Positions 1 through 5,689 of a stretch of 9,476 bases of DNA are shown here, in pieces. The position numbers and the translations under genes are program-made. The DNA comes from Actinomycetes bacterium (lineage in GTDB: Bacteria; Actinomycetota; Actinomycetes; S36-B12). The stretch lies in assembly GCA_030425745.1 (NCBI GenBank), contig JAUHZW010000066.1, forward strand, positions 1-9,476, in the 5' to 3' direction. The first letter of the stretch is position 1. Each line of letters starts with the position of its first letter. The notes below the pieces were generated by a model. The model did no database searches. It was not told the DNA's origin and saw only the letters and a program-made list of their open reading frames with translations.

Positions 1-463
1 CCTGCTGGGCGAGGATCGGGCCGGTGTCGACTCCGTGGTCGATCAGGTGCACAGTGCACCCCGTGACCTTCACCCCGTAGGCCAGAGCGTCGCGGACTCC
101 GTGGGCACCGGCGAAGGAGGGCAGCAGCGCCGGATGGGTGTTGATGATCCGGCCGGGGAAGGCGTCGACCACCGACGGCCCCAGGATCCGCATGAAACCG
201 GCGCTGACGATCCAGTCAGGAGCCTGCTCGCGGAGAGCGGTCAGCACGGCGGCGTTCCATGCGTCACGGTCGGGGAAGTCACCCGGAGCCACGACGAAGA
301 CGGGGATGCCGGCACGCCGTGCCCGATCCAGGGCTTGCGCATGCGGCACGTCGCTGCCCACTGCGACGAGCTCAACATCGAGGTCACCGGATGCGACCGC
401 GTCGATGACGGACTGCAGGAGGGTGCCAGATCCCGAGGCGAGGACGACGATCCGAGCGGGCAC
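1..463 (-). CDS. purN: Phosphoribosylglycinamide formyltransferase (GART), 5' part only
   Basis: Transfers a formyl group from 10-formyl-tetrahydrofolate to GAR, the third step of de novo purine synthesis, in the cytoplasm. The visible 154 residues start with a beta strand and glycine-rich loop (SGSGTLLQ, residues 10-17). They carry the family's catalytic residues: N108 and H110 in INTHPALLPSF, and D146 in DHGVDTGPI, matching E. coli N106, H108 and D144. About 40 C-terminal residues lie outside the window. The GTG start at 463-461 is the first possible start after an in-frame TAG about 10 bases upstream, which fixes it. An AGGG sits 7 nt ahead, and a better GGAGGG lies about 19 nt ahead inside the end of the upstream gene. 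Only 26 nt separate it from that gene, so co-transcription is likely. In many actinobacteria purH follows; that would be to the left of this window. Confidence 0.96.
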   Translation of the reverse strand, partial: MPARIVVLASGSGTLLQSVIDAVASGDLDVELVAVGSDVPHAQALDRARRAGIPVFVVAPGDFPDRDAWNAAVLTALREQAPDWIVSAGFMRILGPSVVDAFPGRIINTHPALLPSFAGAHGVRDALAYGVKVTGCTVHLIDHGVDTGPILAQQ

Positions 464-489
464 GCTCGAACCCTATCGATCGCCCTCCG

Positions 490-1203
490 TCAGCCCTCGG
501 CCGACGGAGGCTCGGTGAGCTGCCGGTAGACGTTGGCGACGAACAGGGATGCGAACGGCAGCGTGAACAGCATCGGCAGCCCGTAGAGGATGCCGCCGAC
601 GAGTTCGAGCACCGCGGCGATCAGCGCCACCGTTGCGACCGGGGCGAGGTGCCGGGAGGCAAGGGATGCGCTCGCCTTCATGGCCTGGATGACGCCCATC
701 CCGCGGTCGAGGACGAAGTACTGACCGAACTGAAAGAACACCAGAACGAGCAGGCCGGGCAGGATGCACAGCGCGATGCCGACGAAGAAGAGAATGCGGT
801 AGACGATCACGAAGAGGGCGTACCGGCCGAAGTTCCGGCTCTCGATGAGGTCGGTGATGCCCGGACGCACACCACGTGTAGCGCCGAGGGCGCCGCGGAC
901 GACACCGATCTGGGCGATGTAGGCGAGGAACACGAGCGCGACGGCTATGCCGATCGGTGCCAGACCCGACGGGCTCAGGGCCACCGAGCAGGCGTTCTCC
1001 TGCCCCGGAGACTGCGGGTTGACGCAGTCGAGCAGGACGTTCTGGATCGAGGTGGTGCCGATCTGCTGGGCTGCAGTGAGGAGCACCACGACGACCGCAA
1101 GGCCCATGAAGGCGCCGGCGTTGGGCCGGAAGGCCTGCCAGGACCAGCCGATGGCCTTTCCGATCTCCACCGGCGGCCGGGGCAGCCCGGAAGGCTCACT
1201 CAC
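490..1203 (-). CDS. Polytopic membrane protein of unknown function, coupled to perM
   Basis: A 237-residue integral membrane protein with no firm functional name. Hydrophobic segments lie at about residues 30-50, 82-103, 127-160 (probably two passes), 186-207 and 208-225. The middle has a pattern seen in DUF975/YciC-like and GDPD-membrane-domain-like proteins: a PG turn (149-150), then FxxFGQYFVLDRGMG, then a helix with QAMKASASLASRH. Two cysteines (C60, C72) flank a polar loop between the first two segments and could form a disulfide if the loop is extracytoplasmic. The open frame extends back to 1296, but the GTG at 1203-1201 is preferred. It gives an 8-bp overlap with the perM stop (GTGAGTGA) and has GAGGA 5 nt ahead, the usual layout of translational coupling. 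Its place between perM and purN suggests an envelope role, which is inference only. Confidence 0.85.
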   Translation of the reverse strand: MSEPSGLPRPPVEIGKAIGWSWQAFRPNAGAFMGLAVVVVLLTAAQQIGTTSIQNVLLDCVNPQSPGQENACSVALSPSGLAPIGIAVALVFLAYIAQIGVVRGALGATRGVRPGITDLIESRNFGRYALFVIVYRILFFVGIALCILPGLLVLVFFQFGQYFVLDRGMGVIQAMKASASLASRHLAPVATVALIAAVLELVGGILYGLPMLFTLPFASLFVANVYRQLTEPPSAEG

Positions 1204-2737
1204 GAGGGTCCTCGGTGCTCTCGGAATCCTCCACCGGCTCCGCGTGCGCGGGTGCTGAGGGCGCTGCCGGGTAGGCAAGCTCTCTCTCGACGTCATTCAC
1301 CTCGTCCACGGCAGCAGTCTCTTCGAGAAGGTCCTCCACCGCAGTCGGAGCGGTCTCAACCGGGACGGCTAGCGGCGCACTGACCGGCTCGGGCACCGGC
1401 TCCGCGACCGGCGCCGGCTCCGCAACCGGCACCGGGATGATCTCCTCAGCAGGTGCCACAGAGAGGGTCGGGCGCGCCGGCGGGCTGGGGGCCACGGCAG
1501 CCGGGATCGCACCGATACTGACGAGCACCGCTGCCAGAACCCCAACGATCACGGGATCGGGCCCGAGATCGACGAGAGCGCCGGTGCCCAGCGAGCCCAG
1601 CGACAGCCATGCCAGGACGGCGAGCAGCAGGCCCGCCCCGACGGCCGCTGCGGCTGCGACAGCCAGCCGCACCAGTCGGCCCTCCACCCGGCACACCCGG
1701 GCGACGAGTGCTCCGGCGATGGCACCGGCGACGATCCCGGCGACGGGCAACAGCCAGGACATCGGCGGGGGCTGCTGCGGGAGTGTGGCGAGCAGCGGGA
1801 AGGCCGGCAGTTCGGCCGGCGCGCTGGTGGCGAGGAAGGGGGACAGCACGACGGCGCTGCCCAGTGACACCCCGGCGCCGAGCACGTACGCGGCGCCCCA
1901 CACCACCATGACCGGCACATAGGCCAGTCCGAGTGCGAGAAGTCCGACTCCCCCACCGGCTCCGGCCGCCAGGGAACGGCCCATGGTGATGGCATCGTCG
2001 ATCCCGATGATCAGCGACACGGCCGCGGCGACCGCACCGATGGCGACGATGACCATCGCCGCGGCAGCGGCTGCACGTGCGCCCGCGCGGACGGTGGCCG
2101 GAACGGGCAGCCGCTCCATCAGGCCTGAGGCTCGCACAGCACCCCACGTGGAGCCGAGGAGTGCCAGCGCCGCAGCCCCGAGAACGGAGTCGAGGAGGTC
2201 AACTCGCGCAACGGGCTCGGACACGAGGACATCGATGCCCGCGGCGATGAGGGTGTACAGGACGACTCCGGGCACGATCACCCAGACGACGGCCAGCGGC
2301 TCACGGGCCTCACTGCGACGAGCAGCCCACGCACTGCCCGCCGAGAGGAGCACCAGCGGGACGAGCATGAGCCCCCACGGCAGGAGGGTCACCGTGATGC
2401 CGGCGATCGACACGGCAGCACCGTTCGCGACCAGCCAGAGCAGGCCTGCCCAGCGCAGGGACTGCATCCAGCCGATCTCGGTCTCACTGCCGGTGCTGCC
2501 CAGCCACAGGATCAGCATCGGCGCGGCTGCGAGGAGCAGGCCGATCCCCGCAGCCCAGAGGGCGGCCGCGAGGCTCAGCAGCCAGGGCTGCCGGAACAGT
2601 CGGAATCCCCCGAGCGACGGCCGTCCGATCGAGGGGCGCCAGCGCCACCAGCCGTGCGGCAGCGCGAACCGGGGTCGAGGCGGCCGTGACGATGCCGGGG
2701 GGCCGTCGGAGACGGGCGGCATCGTCGGGGCACTCAT
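1196..2737 (-). CDS. perM: PerM-like cell division membrane protein (DUF6350 family)
   Basis: A 513-residue membrane protein with about ten hydrophobic segments (roughly 52-79, 95-115, 115-138, 147-173, 180-200, 222-244, 257-290, 328-347, 357-385, 393-415). It has a polar, proline-rich N-terminus of about 45 residues and a C-terminal cytoplasmic-type tail from about 418 that is rich in Pro, Ala, Val and Glu and ends very acidic. Length, topology and position beside purN and close to sucCD match Rv0955 (PerM) of M. tuberculosis, a protein linked to cell division and persistence through the divisome component FtsB. I assign it by context plus overall architecture; I could not align it. The ATG at 2737 is preferred over an in-frame TTG at 2770, but neither has a good Shine-Dalgarno, so leaderless translation or a different start is possible. 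Its stop overlaps the next gene by 8 bp. Confidence 0.8.
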   Translation of the reverse strand: MSAPTMPPVSDGPPASSRPPRPRFALPHGWWRWRPSIGRPSLGGFRLFRQPWLLSLAAALWAAGIGLLLAAAPMLILWLGSTGSETEIGWMQSLRWAGLLWLVANGAAVSIAGITVTLLPWGLMLVPLVLLSAGSAWAARRSEAREPLAVVWVIVPGVVLYTLIAAGIDVLVSEPVARVDLLDSVLGAAALALLGSTWGAVRASGLMERLPVPATVRAGARAAAAAAMVIVAIGAVAAAVSLIIGIDDAITMGRSLAAGAGGGVGLLALGLAYVPVMVVWGAAYVLGAGVSLGSAVVLSPFLATSAPAELPAFPLLATLPQQPPPMSWLLPVAGIVAGAIAGALVARVCRVEGRLVRLAVAAAAAVGAGLLLAVLAWLSLGSLGTGALVDLGPDPVIVGVLAAVLVSIGAIPAAVAPSPPARPTLSVAPAEEIIPVPVAEPAPVAEPVPEPVSAPLAVPVETAPTAVEDLLEETAAVDEVNDVERELAYPAAPSAPAHAEPVEDSESTEDPRE

Positions 2738-2809
2738 GCGACCAAGAATCTCAGGCCGCGCGCCTCGCAACCGGGACCGCCACGCGTGGGGCGGCCTCGC
2801 GACCGGCGA
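2738..2809 (-). promoter_or_regulatory. Gap between SDR gene and perM with a GC-rich hairpin
   Basis: This 72-bp gap is the only sizeable break between the SDR gene and perM. It holds a short GC-rich inverted repeat (CCGCC at 2777-2781 against GGCGG at 2790-2794, around an ACGCGT core). It also has a near direct repeat, CTCGCAACCGGG at 2764-2775 and CTCGCGACCGGC at 2796-2807. The hairpin might be a weak terminator after the SDR gene. No convincing promoter hexamers for perM were found. There is no T-tract. Confidence 0.25.
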
Positions 2810-3604
2810 TCAGTCGAACGCACCCATGACGATCTGGTCCCAGTCGATGACCGAGCCGGTCACGATTCCGGAGGCGTCGGAGAGCAGGAACACGATCATG
2901 TCGGCGATCTCGTCCGGGTCGCCGATCCGGCCGAAGGGCACCTTGGTCGCCGCTTCGGAGAGCCACGAGTCGTCGGCGTCGTGGAAGCGCTTCTGGATCG
3001 CGTCCTCACCCGGGGTGGCTGTCCAGCCGATGTTGAGTCCGTTGATCCGGATGCGATCGGCGCGATGGGCATGCGCAGCGTTCTTGGTGGCTGCCGCAAG
3101 ACCTGCTTTGGAGGCGACGTACGGTGCGATGAAGGGCTGGCCACCGTGCGCCGACATGCTCAGGACGTTCACGATGCTTCCGGACGCCCCGCGCGCGATC
3201 ATGTCCTGCACGGCCGCCTGCATGATGAAGAACGGCCCTCGCAGGTTCGTGTTGATGTGCTCGGCGAAGAGTTCCGGAGTGGTGTCCAAGAGCGTGCCGC
3301 GGGTGGTGATCCCGGCCGCGTTCACGACGCAGTCGATGCGCCCGTAGGCCTCGATCGTCGCGGCCACGGTGTTCTGGGCGTCCTCGACCACGGAGACATC
3401 CGCTCGGACGACCATGCCGTCGGCACCCATCTCGGCGATCTCGTCGAGAAGCGCCTCTGCCTTCTCCGGGTTGCGGCCGGTGACGACCACGGCCTCGGCA
3501 CCGCAGCGGGCAGCAGTGCGGGCGCAGGCAGCTCCGAGACCCTGGGTGCCGCCGCTGATGAGGACGACCTTGCCGGCGAGTGCGGAATCATTGAGTGCGG
3601 TCAT
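2810..3604 (-). CDS. SDR-family NAD(P)-dependent oxidoreductase
   Basis: A classical short-chain dehydrogenase/reductase of 264 residues, the usual length. The Rossmann dinucleotide loop is GGTQGLG (18-24). D69 follows the third strand, and the NAAG motif is at 95-98. The catalytic set is N120 (NLRG), S149 (SMSAHGG), Y162 and K166 (YVASK), with the normal 13-residue Ser-Tyr spacing. R44 in TGR at the end of the second strand favours NADP(H), by analogy with other classical SDRs. After the active site comes NIGWTATPGED, a substrate-loop variant that I recall from a subgroup of uncharacterised actinobacterial SDRs. The substrate cannot be deduced. The ATG at 3604 leaves 19 nt after the TauE stop and has no clear Shine-Dalgarno, so its translation may depend on the upstream gene. 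It is probably co-transcribed with the TauE-like gene. Confidence 0.92.
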   Translation of the reverse strand: MTALNDSALAGKVVLISGGTQGLGAACARTAARCGAEAVVVTGRNPEKAEALLDEIAEMGADGMVVRADVSVVEDAQNTVAATIEAYGRIDCVVNAAGITTRGTLLDTTPELFAEHINTNLRGPFFIMQAAVQDMIARGASGSIVNVLSMSAHGGQPFIAPYVASKAGLAAATKNAAHAHRADRIRINGLNIGWTATPGEDAIQKRFHDADDSWLSEAATKVPFGRIGDPDEIADMIVFLLSDASGIVTGSVIDWDQIVMGAFD

Positions 3605-3617
3605 GGACGGCAGTCAA

Positions 3618-3633
3618 CCACGGTCAGCCGTGG
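3618..3633. repeat. Small hairpin over the TauE stop codon
   Basis: CCACGG at 3618-3623 and CCGTGG at 3628-3633 form a perfect 6-bp stem with a TCAG tetraloop. The loop contains the TauE stop codon (TGA on the minus strand), and the stem lies 14 nt ahead of the SDR start. It could affect coupling between the two genes. It could equally be chance in GC-rich DNA. Confidence 0.3.
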
Positions 3634-4385
3634 ATGATCAGCCACAGTGAGGCGATGGCGCTCAGCACCAGGGCCGAGATGGTGAACACCCGCTCGTTCA
3701 TCCGGTTGAAGACGATGACGCCGATCCACGCCCCGATGCCGATCAGCGGAACGAAGAACAGGTCCGCGATGAGGGTGTCGGTGGTGAGGAACCCCAGCCC
3801 GATGAGGAAGGGCATCTTGAGCAGATTCATGAACAGGAAGAACCACACGGACGTGCCCATGAAGGCGAGCATCGAGACCCGCATGTTGACCAGATAGAGA
3901 GTCATGGCGGTGCCACCAGCATTGGCGGCCATCGTCGTCATGCCCGTGAGGATCCCGAAGAAGCCGGACAGCCCCCGATTGCGCCATGTGGCCGGCGGCG
4001 GCTCACCAGTCTCGACCGGCCGGCGCCGACGCCACATCTCCAAGGCGACGGACAGCAGGATCAGCACACCGATGACGCGGTTGAGGGTCGAGACCTCCGC
4101 AACGCGAAAGAGCAGGGCCGTGAGAAGGATGCCGACGATCACGCCGGGGGCGATCCGCCAGATCAGCTTCCAGTTCACATGCTGGCGATACCGCGTCAGC
4201 GCGATGAGATCACCGATGAGGAGCAGCGGCATGATGAAACCGGATGCCGTCGTCGCGCCCAGGGCTGCCGCGAGGAACGGGCCGGCGACCACCCCGGCCA
4301 CCGGCATGGCGGTCTTGCTGAATCCGTAGAGGAGGACGCAGATGACGACGATGGCGAGGGTCAGCGGCCCCCAGGTCTCGATCAC
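3624..4385 (-). CDS. TauE/SafE (TSUP) family membrane transporter
   Basis: A 253-residue integral membrane protein of the sulfite exporter TauE/SafE superfamily, whose members move small organic or sulfur anions across the cytoplasmic membrane. The usual size is 240-270 residues. It shows about eight hydrophobic segments in two halves joined by a basic, polar linker (MWRRRRPVETGEPPPATWRN, around residues 117-136). Each half begins with a small-residue-rich segment: FSKTAMPVAGVVAGPFLAA in the first, and GFFGILTGMTTMAANAGGTA in the second. The frame is open to a TTG at 4397; the GTG at 4385 is chosen as the more usual start codon, but neither has a strong Shine-Dalgarno. It starts 21 bp from the end of palindrome A, which separates it from the stretch behind sucD. 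The pairing with the SDR gene suggests a catabolic or detoxification role for some organic acid or sulfonate; the substrate is unknown. Confidence 0.88.
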   Translation of the reverse strand: MIETWGPLTLAIVVICVLLYGFSKTAMPVAGVVAGPFLAAALGATTASGFIMPLLLIGDLIALTRYRQHVNWKLIWRIAPGVIVGILLTALLFRVAEVSTLNRVIGVLILLSVALEMWRRRRPVETGEPPPATWRNRGLSGFFGILTGMTTMAANAGGTAMTLYLVNMRVSMLAFMGTSVWFFLFMNLLKMPFLIGLGFLTTDTLIADLFFVPLIGIGAWIGVIVFNRMNERVFTISALVLSAIASLWLIIHG

Positions 4386-4406
4386 CCCGCCATCCAACTC
4401 GTCACT

Positions 4407-4468
4407 CGCGAGTGGTCAGTTGTCGGGGTGTTCGCTCGCGCGTCGCCCCCGACAACTGACCACTCGCG
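4407..4468. repeat. 62-bp palindromic repeat, copy A
   Basis: The 22-bp arms 4407-4428 and 4447-4468 are perfect reverse complements, separated by an 18-nt loop (4429-4446). It is a direct copy of repeat B, with 53 of 62 positions identical by my count. Next to the left end, CACTCGCGAGTG (4403-4414) is itself a 12-bp palindrome, as if the end of another copy abuts here. On the minus strand the repeat lies between the toxin-like remnant and the TauE-like gene. It could act as a bidirectional terminator or be a REP-like element. No T-tract follows the stem. Confidence 0.9.
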
Positions 4469-4536
4469 GAATGCTCGGGACGCGGGTCAGCCGGCGTCAG
4501 GAACGAGTCCAGCGCCACCGAGGGATCGACGACGAC
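4469..4536 (-). pseudogene. Possible VapC-like PIN-domain N-terminal remnant
   Basis: In the frame behind the 53-codon gene the minus strand reads VVVDPSVALDSFL, then TPADPRPEHS, before entering palindrome A. The pattern hydrophobic-x-D-x-S-V-A-L-x-x-F-L is the usual opening of VapC-type PIN ribonucleases, including their first catalytic aspartate (here encoded at 4527-4525). Nothing of the remaining PIN domain (about 110 residues) follows; the frame runs through the palindrome and stops at 4404-4402. No start codon sits just before it: a GTG exists at 4538-4536 but in a different frame, and the nearest in-frame ATG is at 4581-4579 with no ribosome site. I read it as a broken, truncated toxin gene. 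The match is short and chance resemblance is possible. Confidence 0.3.
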
Positions 4537-4540
4537 ACCG

Positions 4541-4702
4541 TCAGAGGCGACCTTCGCGCTTGCTGCGGTCGATTTCCGCATGCGTCGTCGTGAACCCCAT
4601 CTCGGCGAGCTCACGGTGAACCTCGGCAGCCCGGCGGCGCAGCGCCTCAGCCACGGAGCCTTGTTCCACGCTCCCTGAAGTCCTCGTGACGGTCTCGTCC
4701 AT
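4541..4702 (-). CDS. Small hydrophilic protein, possible antitoxin
   Basis: A 53-residue gene supported by an ATG at 4702-4700 with GGGAGG eight nt ahead (4716-4711), one of the best Shine-Dalgarno sites in the window. The protein has a flexible N-terminus (about 1-16) and a charged helix with VAEALRRRAAEVHRELAEMG (17-36). It ends with HAEIDRSKREGRL. I do not recognise it as a named family. A short charged helix followed closely by a PIN-like reading frame fits a VapB-type antitoxin whose toxin has decayed, but the usual N-terminal DNA-binding motif is not evident. It lies between two palindromes, with only about 30 bp to the upstream one, leaving little room for a promoter of its own. It may be a residual open frame. 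Confidence 0.45.
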   Translation of the reverse strand: MDETVTRTSGSVEQGSVAEALRRRAAEVHRELAEMGFTTTHAEIDRSKREGRL

Positions 4703-4733
4703 GGGGCAAGCCTCCCAGAGTTCGGCCAGAACA

Positions 4734-4795
4734 CGCGAGTGGGCGGTTGTCGGGGTGTCTGCTCACGCATCGACCCCGACAACCGCCCACTCGCG
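4734..4795. repeat. 62-bp palindromic repeat, copy B
   Basis: The arms 4734-4755 and 4774-4795 are perfect 22-bp reverse complements; T4756 and A4773 extend pairing to 23 bp, leaving a 16-nt loop. It lies 14 nt past the sucD stop, so on the minus strand the transcript would form a very stable stem right after sucCD. A role as the operon terminator or 3'-end stabiliser is plausible, though no U-tract follows. Compared with copy A, the arms differ at two positions per side. Both are compensated: pair T4416-A4459 becomes G4743-C4786, and pair A4418-T4457 becomes G4745-C4784. Confidence 0.9.
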
Positions 4796-4809
4796 ATGTC
4801 GTCCTCGTG

Positions 4810-5679
4810 CTACTTCGTCATGATCTCCCGCATGAGGGCTGCGGTGGCGGACGGCGTCTTGCCGACCTTCACGCCCACGGCCTCGAGAGCCTCCTGCTTG
4901 GCGGCGGCGGTGCCGGCGGAGCCGGACACGATCGCGCCCGCGTGGCCCATCGTCTTGCCCTCGGGGGCGGTGAAGCCCGCGACGTAGCCGACGACCGGCT
5001 TGGTGACGTTGTCCTTGATGAAGGCCGCGGCCCGCTCCTCGGCGTCGCCGCCGATCTCGCCGATCATCACGATCGCATCGGTCTCGGGGTCCTCCTGGAA
5101 GGCCGCGAGGCAGTCGATGTGGGTCGTGCCGATGATCGGGTCGCCACCGATGCCGACGCAGGTGGAGAAGCCGATGTCGCGCAACTCGTACATCATCTGG
5201 TAGGTCAGCGTGCCGGACTTCGACACCAGGCCGATGCGGCCGGCCTTGGTGATGTCGGCCGGGATGATGCCGGCGTTCGACTTGCCGGGGCTGATGATGC
5301 CCGGGCAGTTCGGGCCGATGATCCGCGTGGTGCCCGCGTTCTCCGCGTACTGGAAGAACTGGGCGGTGTCGTGCACGGGGACACCCTCGGTGATGACGAC
5401 CGCGAGCGGCATCTTCGCGTCGACGGCCTCGTCGACCGCGTCCTTGGTGAAGCGCGGCGGCACGAACAGGACGCTGACGTTGGCGCCGGTCTCGGCCATC
5501 GCCTCGGCGACGGACGCGAACACCGGGATGCCGTCGACGTTCTCGCCGGCCTTCTTGGCGTTCACGCCGCCGACCACGTTGGCGCCGGAGGCGACCATGC
5601 GACGGGTGTGCTTGGTGCCCTCCGAGCCGGTCATGCCCTGGACGATGATCTTGCTGTTCTCGTCAAGCCAGATAGCCAT
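4810..5679 (-). CDS. sucD: Succinyl-CoA synthetase alpha subunit (ADP/GDP-forming)
   Basis: The alpha subunit of the TCA-cycle enzyme that converts succinyl-CoA to succinate with nucleoside triphosphate formation. It has 289 residues, the same length as the E. coli protein within a residue or so. The CoA-binding Rossmann part has the phosphate loop QGMTGSEGTKH (14-24), and GPNCPGIISPG is at 122-132. The ligase domain carries the phosphorylated histidine H246 in GHAGAIVSG, the same number as in E. coli. The ATG at 5679 is chosen over an upstream in-frame start at 5730 because it leaves a 10-nt gap after sucC, has GAGGA (5689-5685) 5 nt ahead, and begins with the family's usual MAIWLDENSK-like N-terminus. 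Translation is probably coupled to sucC. Palindrome B follows 14 nt past the stop. Confidence 0.98.
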   Translation of the reverse strand: MAIWLDENSKIIVQGMTGSEGTKHTRRMVASGANVVGGVNAKKAGENVDGIPVFASVAEAMAETGANVSVLFVPPRFTKDAVDEAVDAKMPLAVVITEGVPVHDTAQFFQYAENAGTTRIIGPNCPGIISPGKSNAGIIPADITKAGRIGLVSKSGTLTYQMMYELRDIGFSTCVGIGGDPIIGTTHIDCLAAFQEDPETDAIVMIGEIGGDAEERAAAFIKDNVTKPVVGYVAGFTAPEGKTMGHAGAIVSGSAGTAAAKQEALEAVGVKVGKTPSATAALMREIMTK

Positions 5680-5689
5680 GGTTCGTCCT

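Noticed and set aside
2738..2770. A perM start at the TTG at 2770
   Set aside because: A rarer start codon with no ribosome site; the ATG at 2737 begins a more typical N-terminus, though this is not certain.
1983..3347. A 454-codon plus-strand open frame across perM and the SDR gene
   Set aside because: It is antisense to two well-supported genes, is Arg/Ser/Thr-rich low complexity, and has no domain motif.
4402..4782. A single 126-codon minus-strand gene spanning both palindromes
   Set aside because: It would start inside palindrome B and be translated through palindrome A, with no ribosome site. The 53-codon gene in another frame has a strong one. Only its PIN-like segment is kept as a remnant.
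4407..4795. A CRISPR array
   Set aside because: There are only two repeat units, separated by 265 bp holding a likely gene; the repeats are 62-bp palindromes, and no cas genes are present.
4407..4795. A composite transposon or insertion sequence with these palindromes as ends
   Set aside because: No transposase frame and no target-site duplication was seen at the outer edges.
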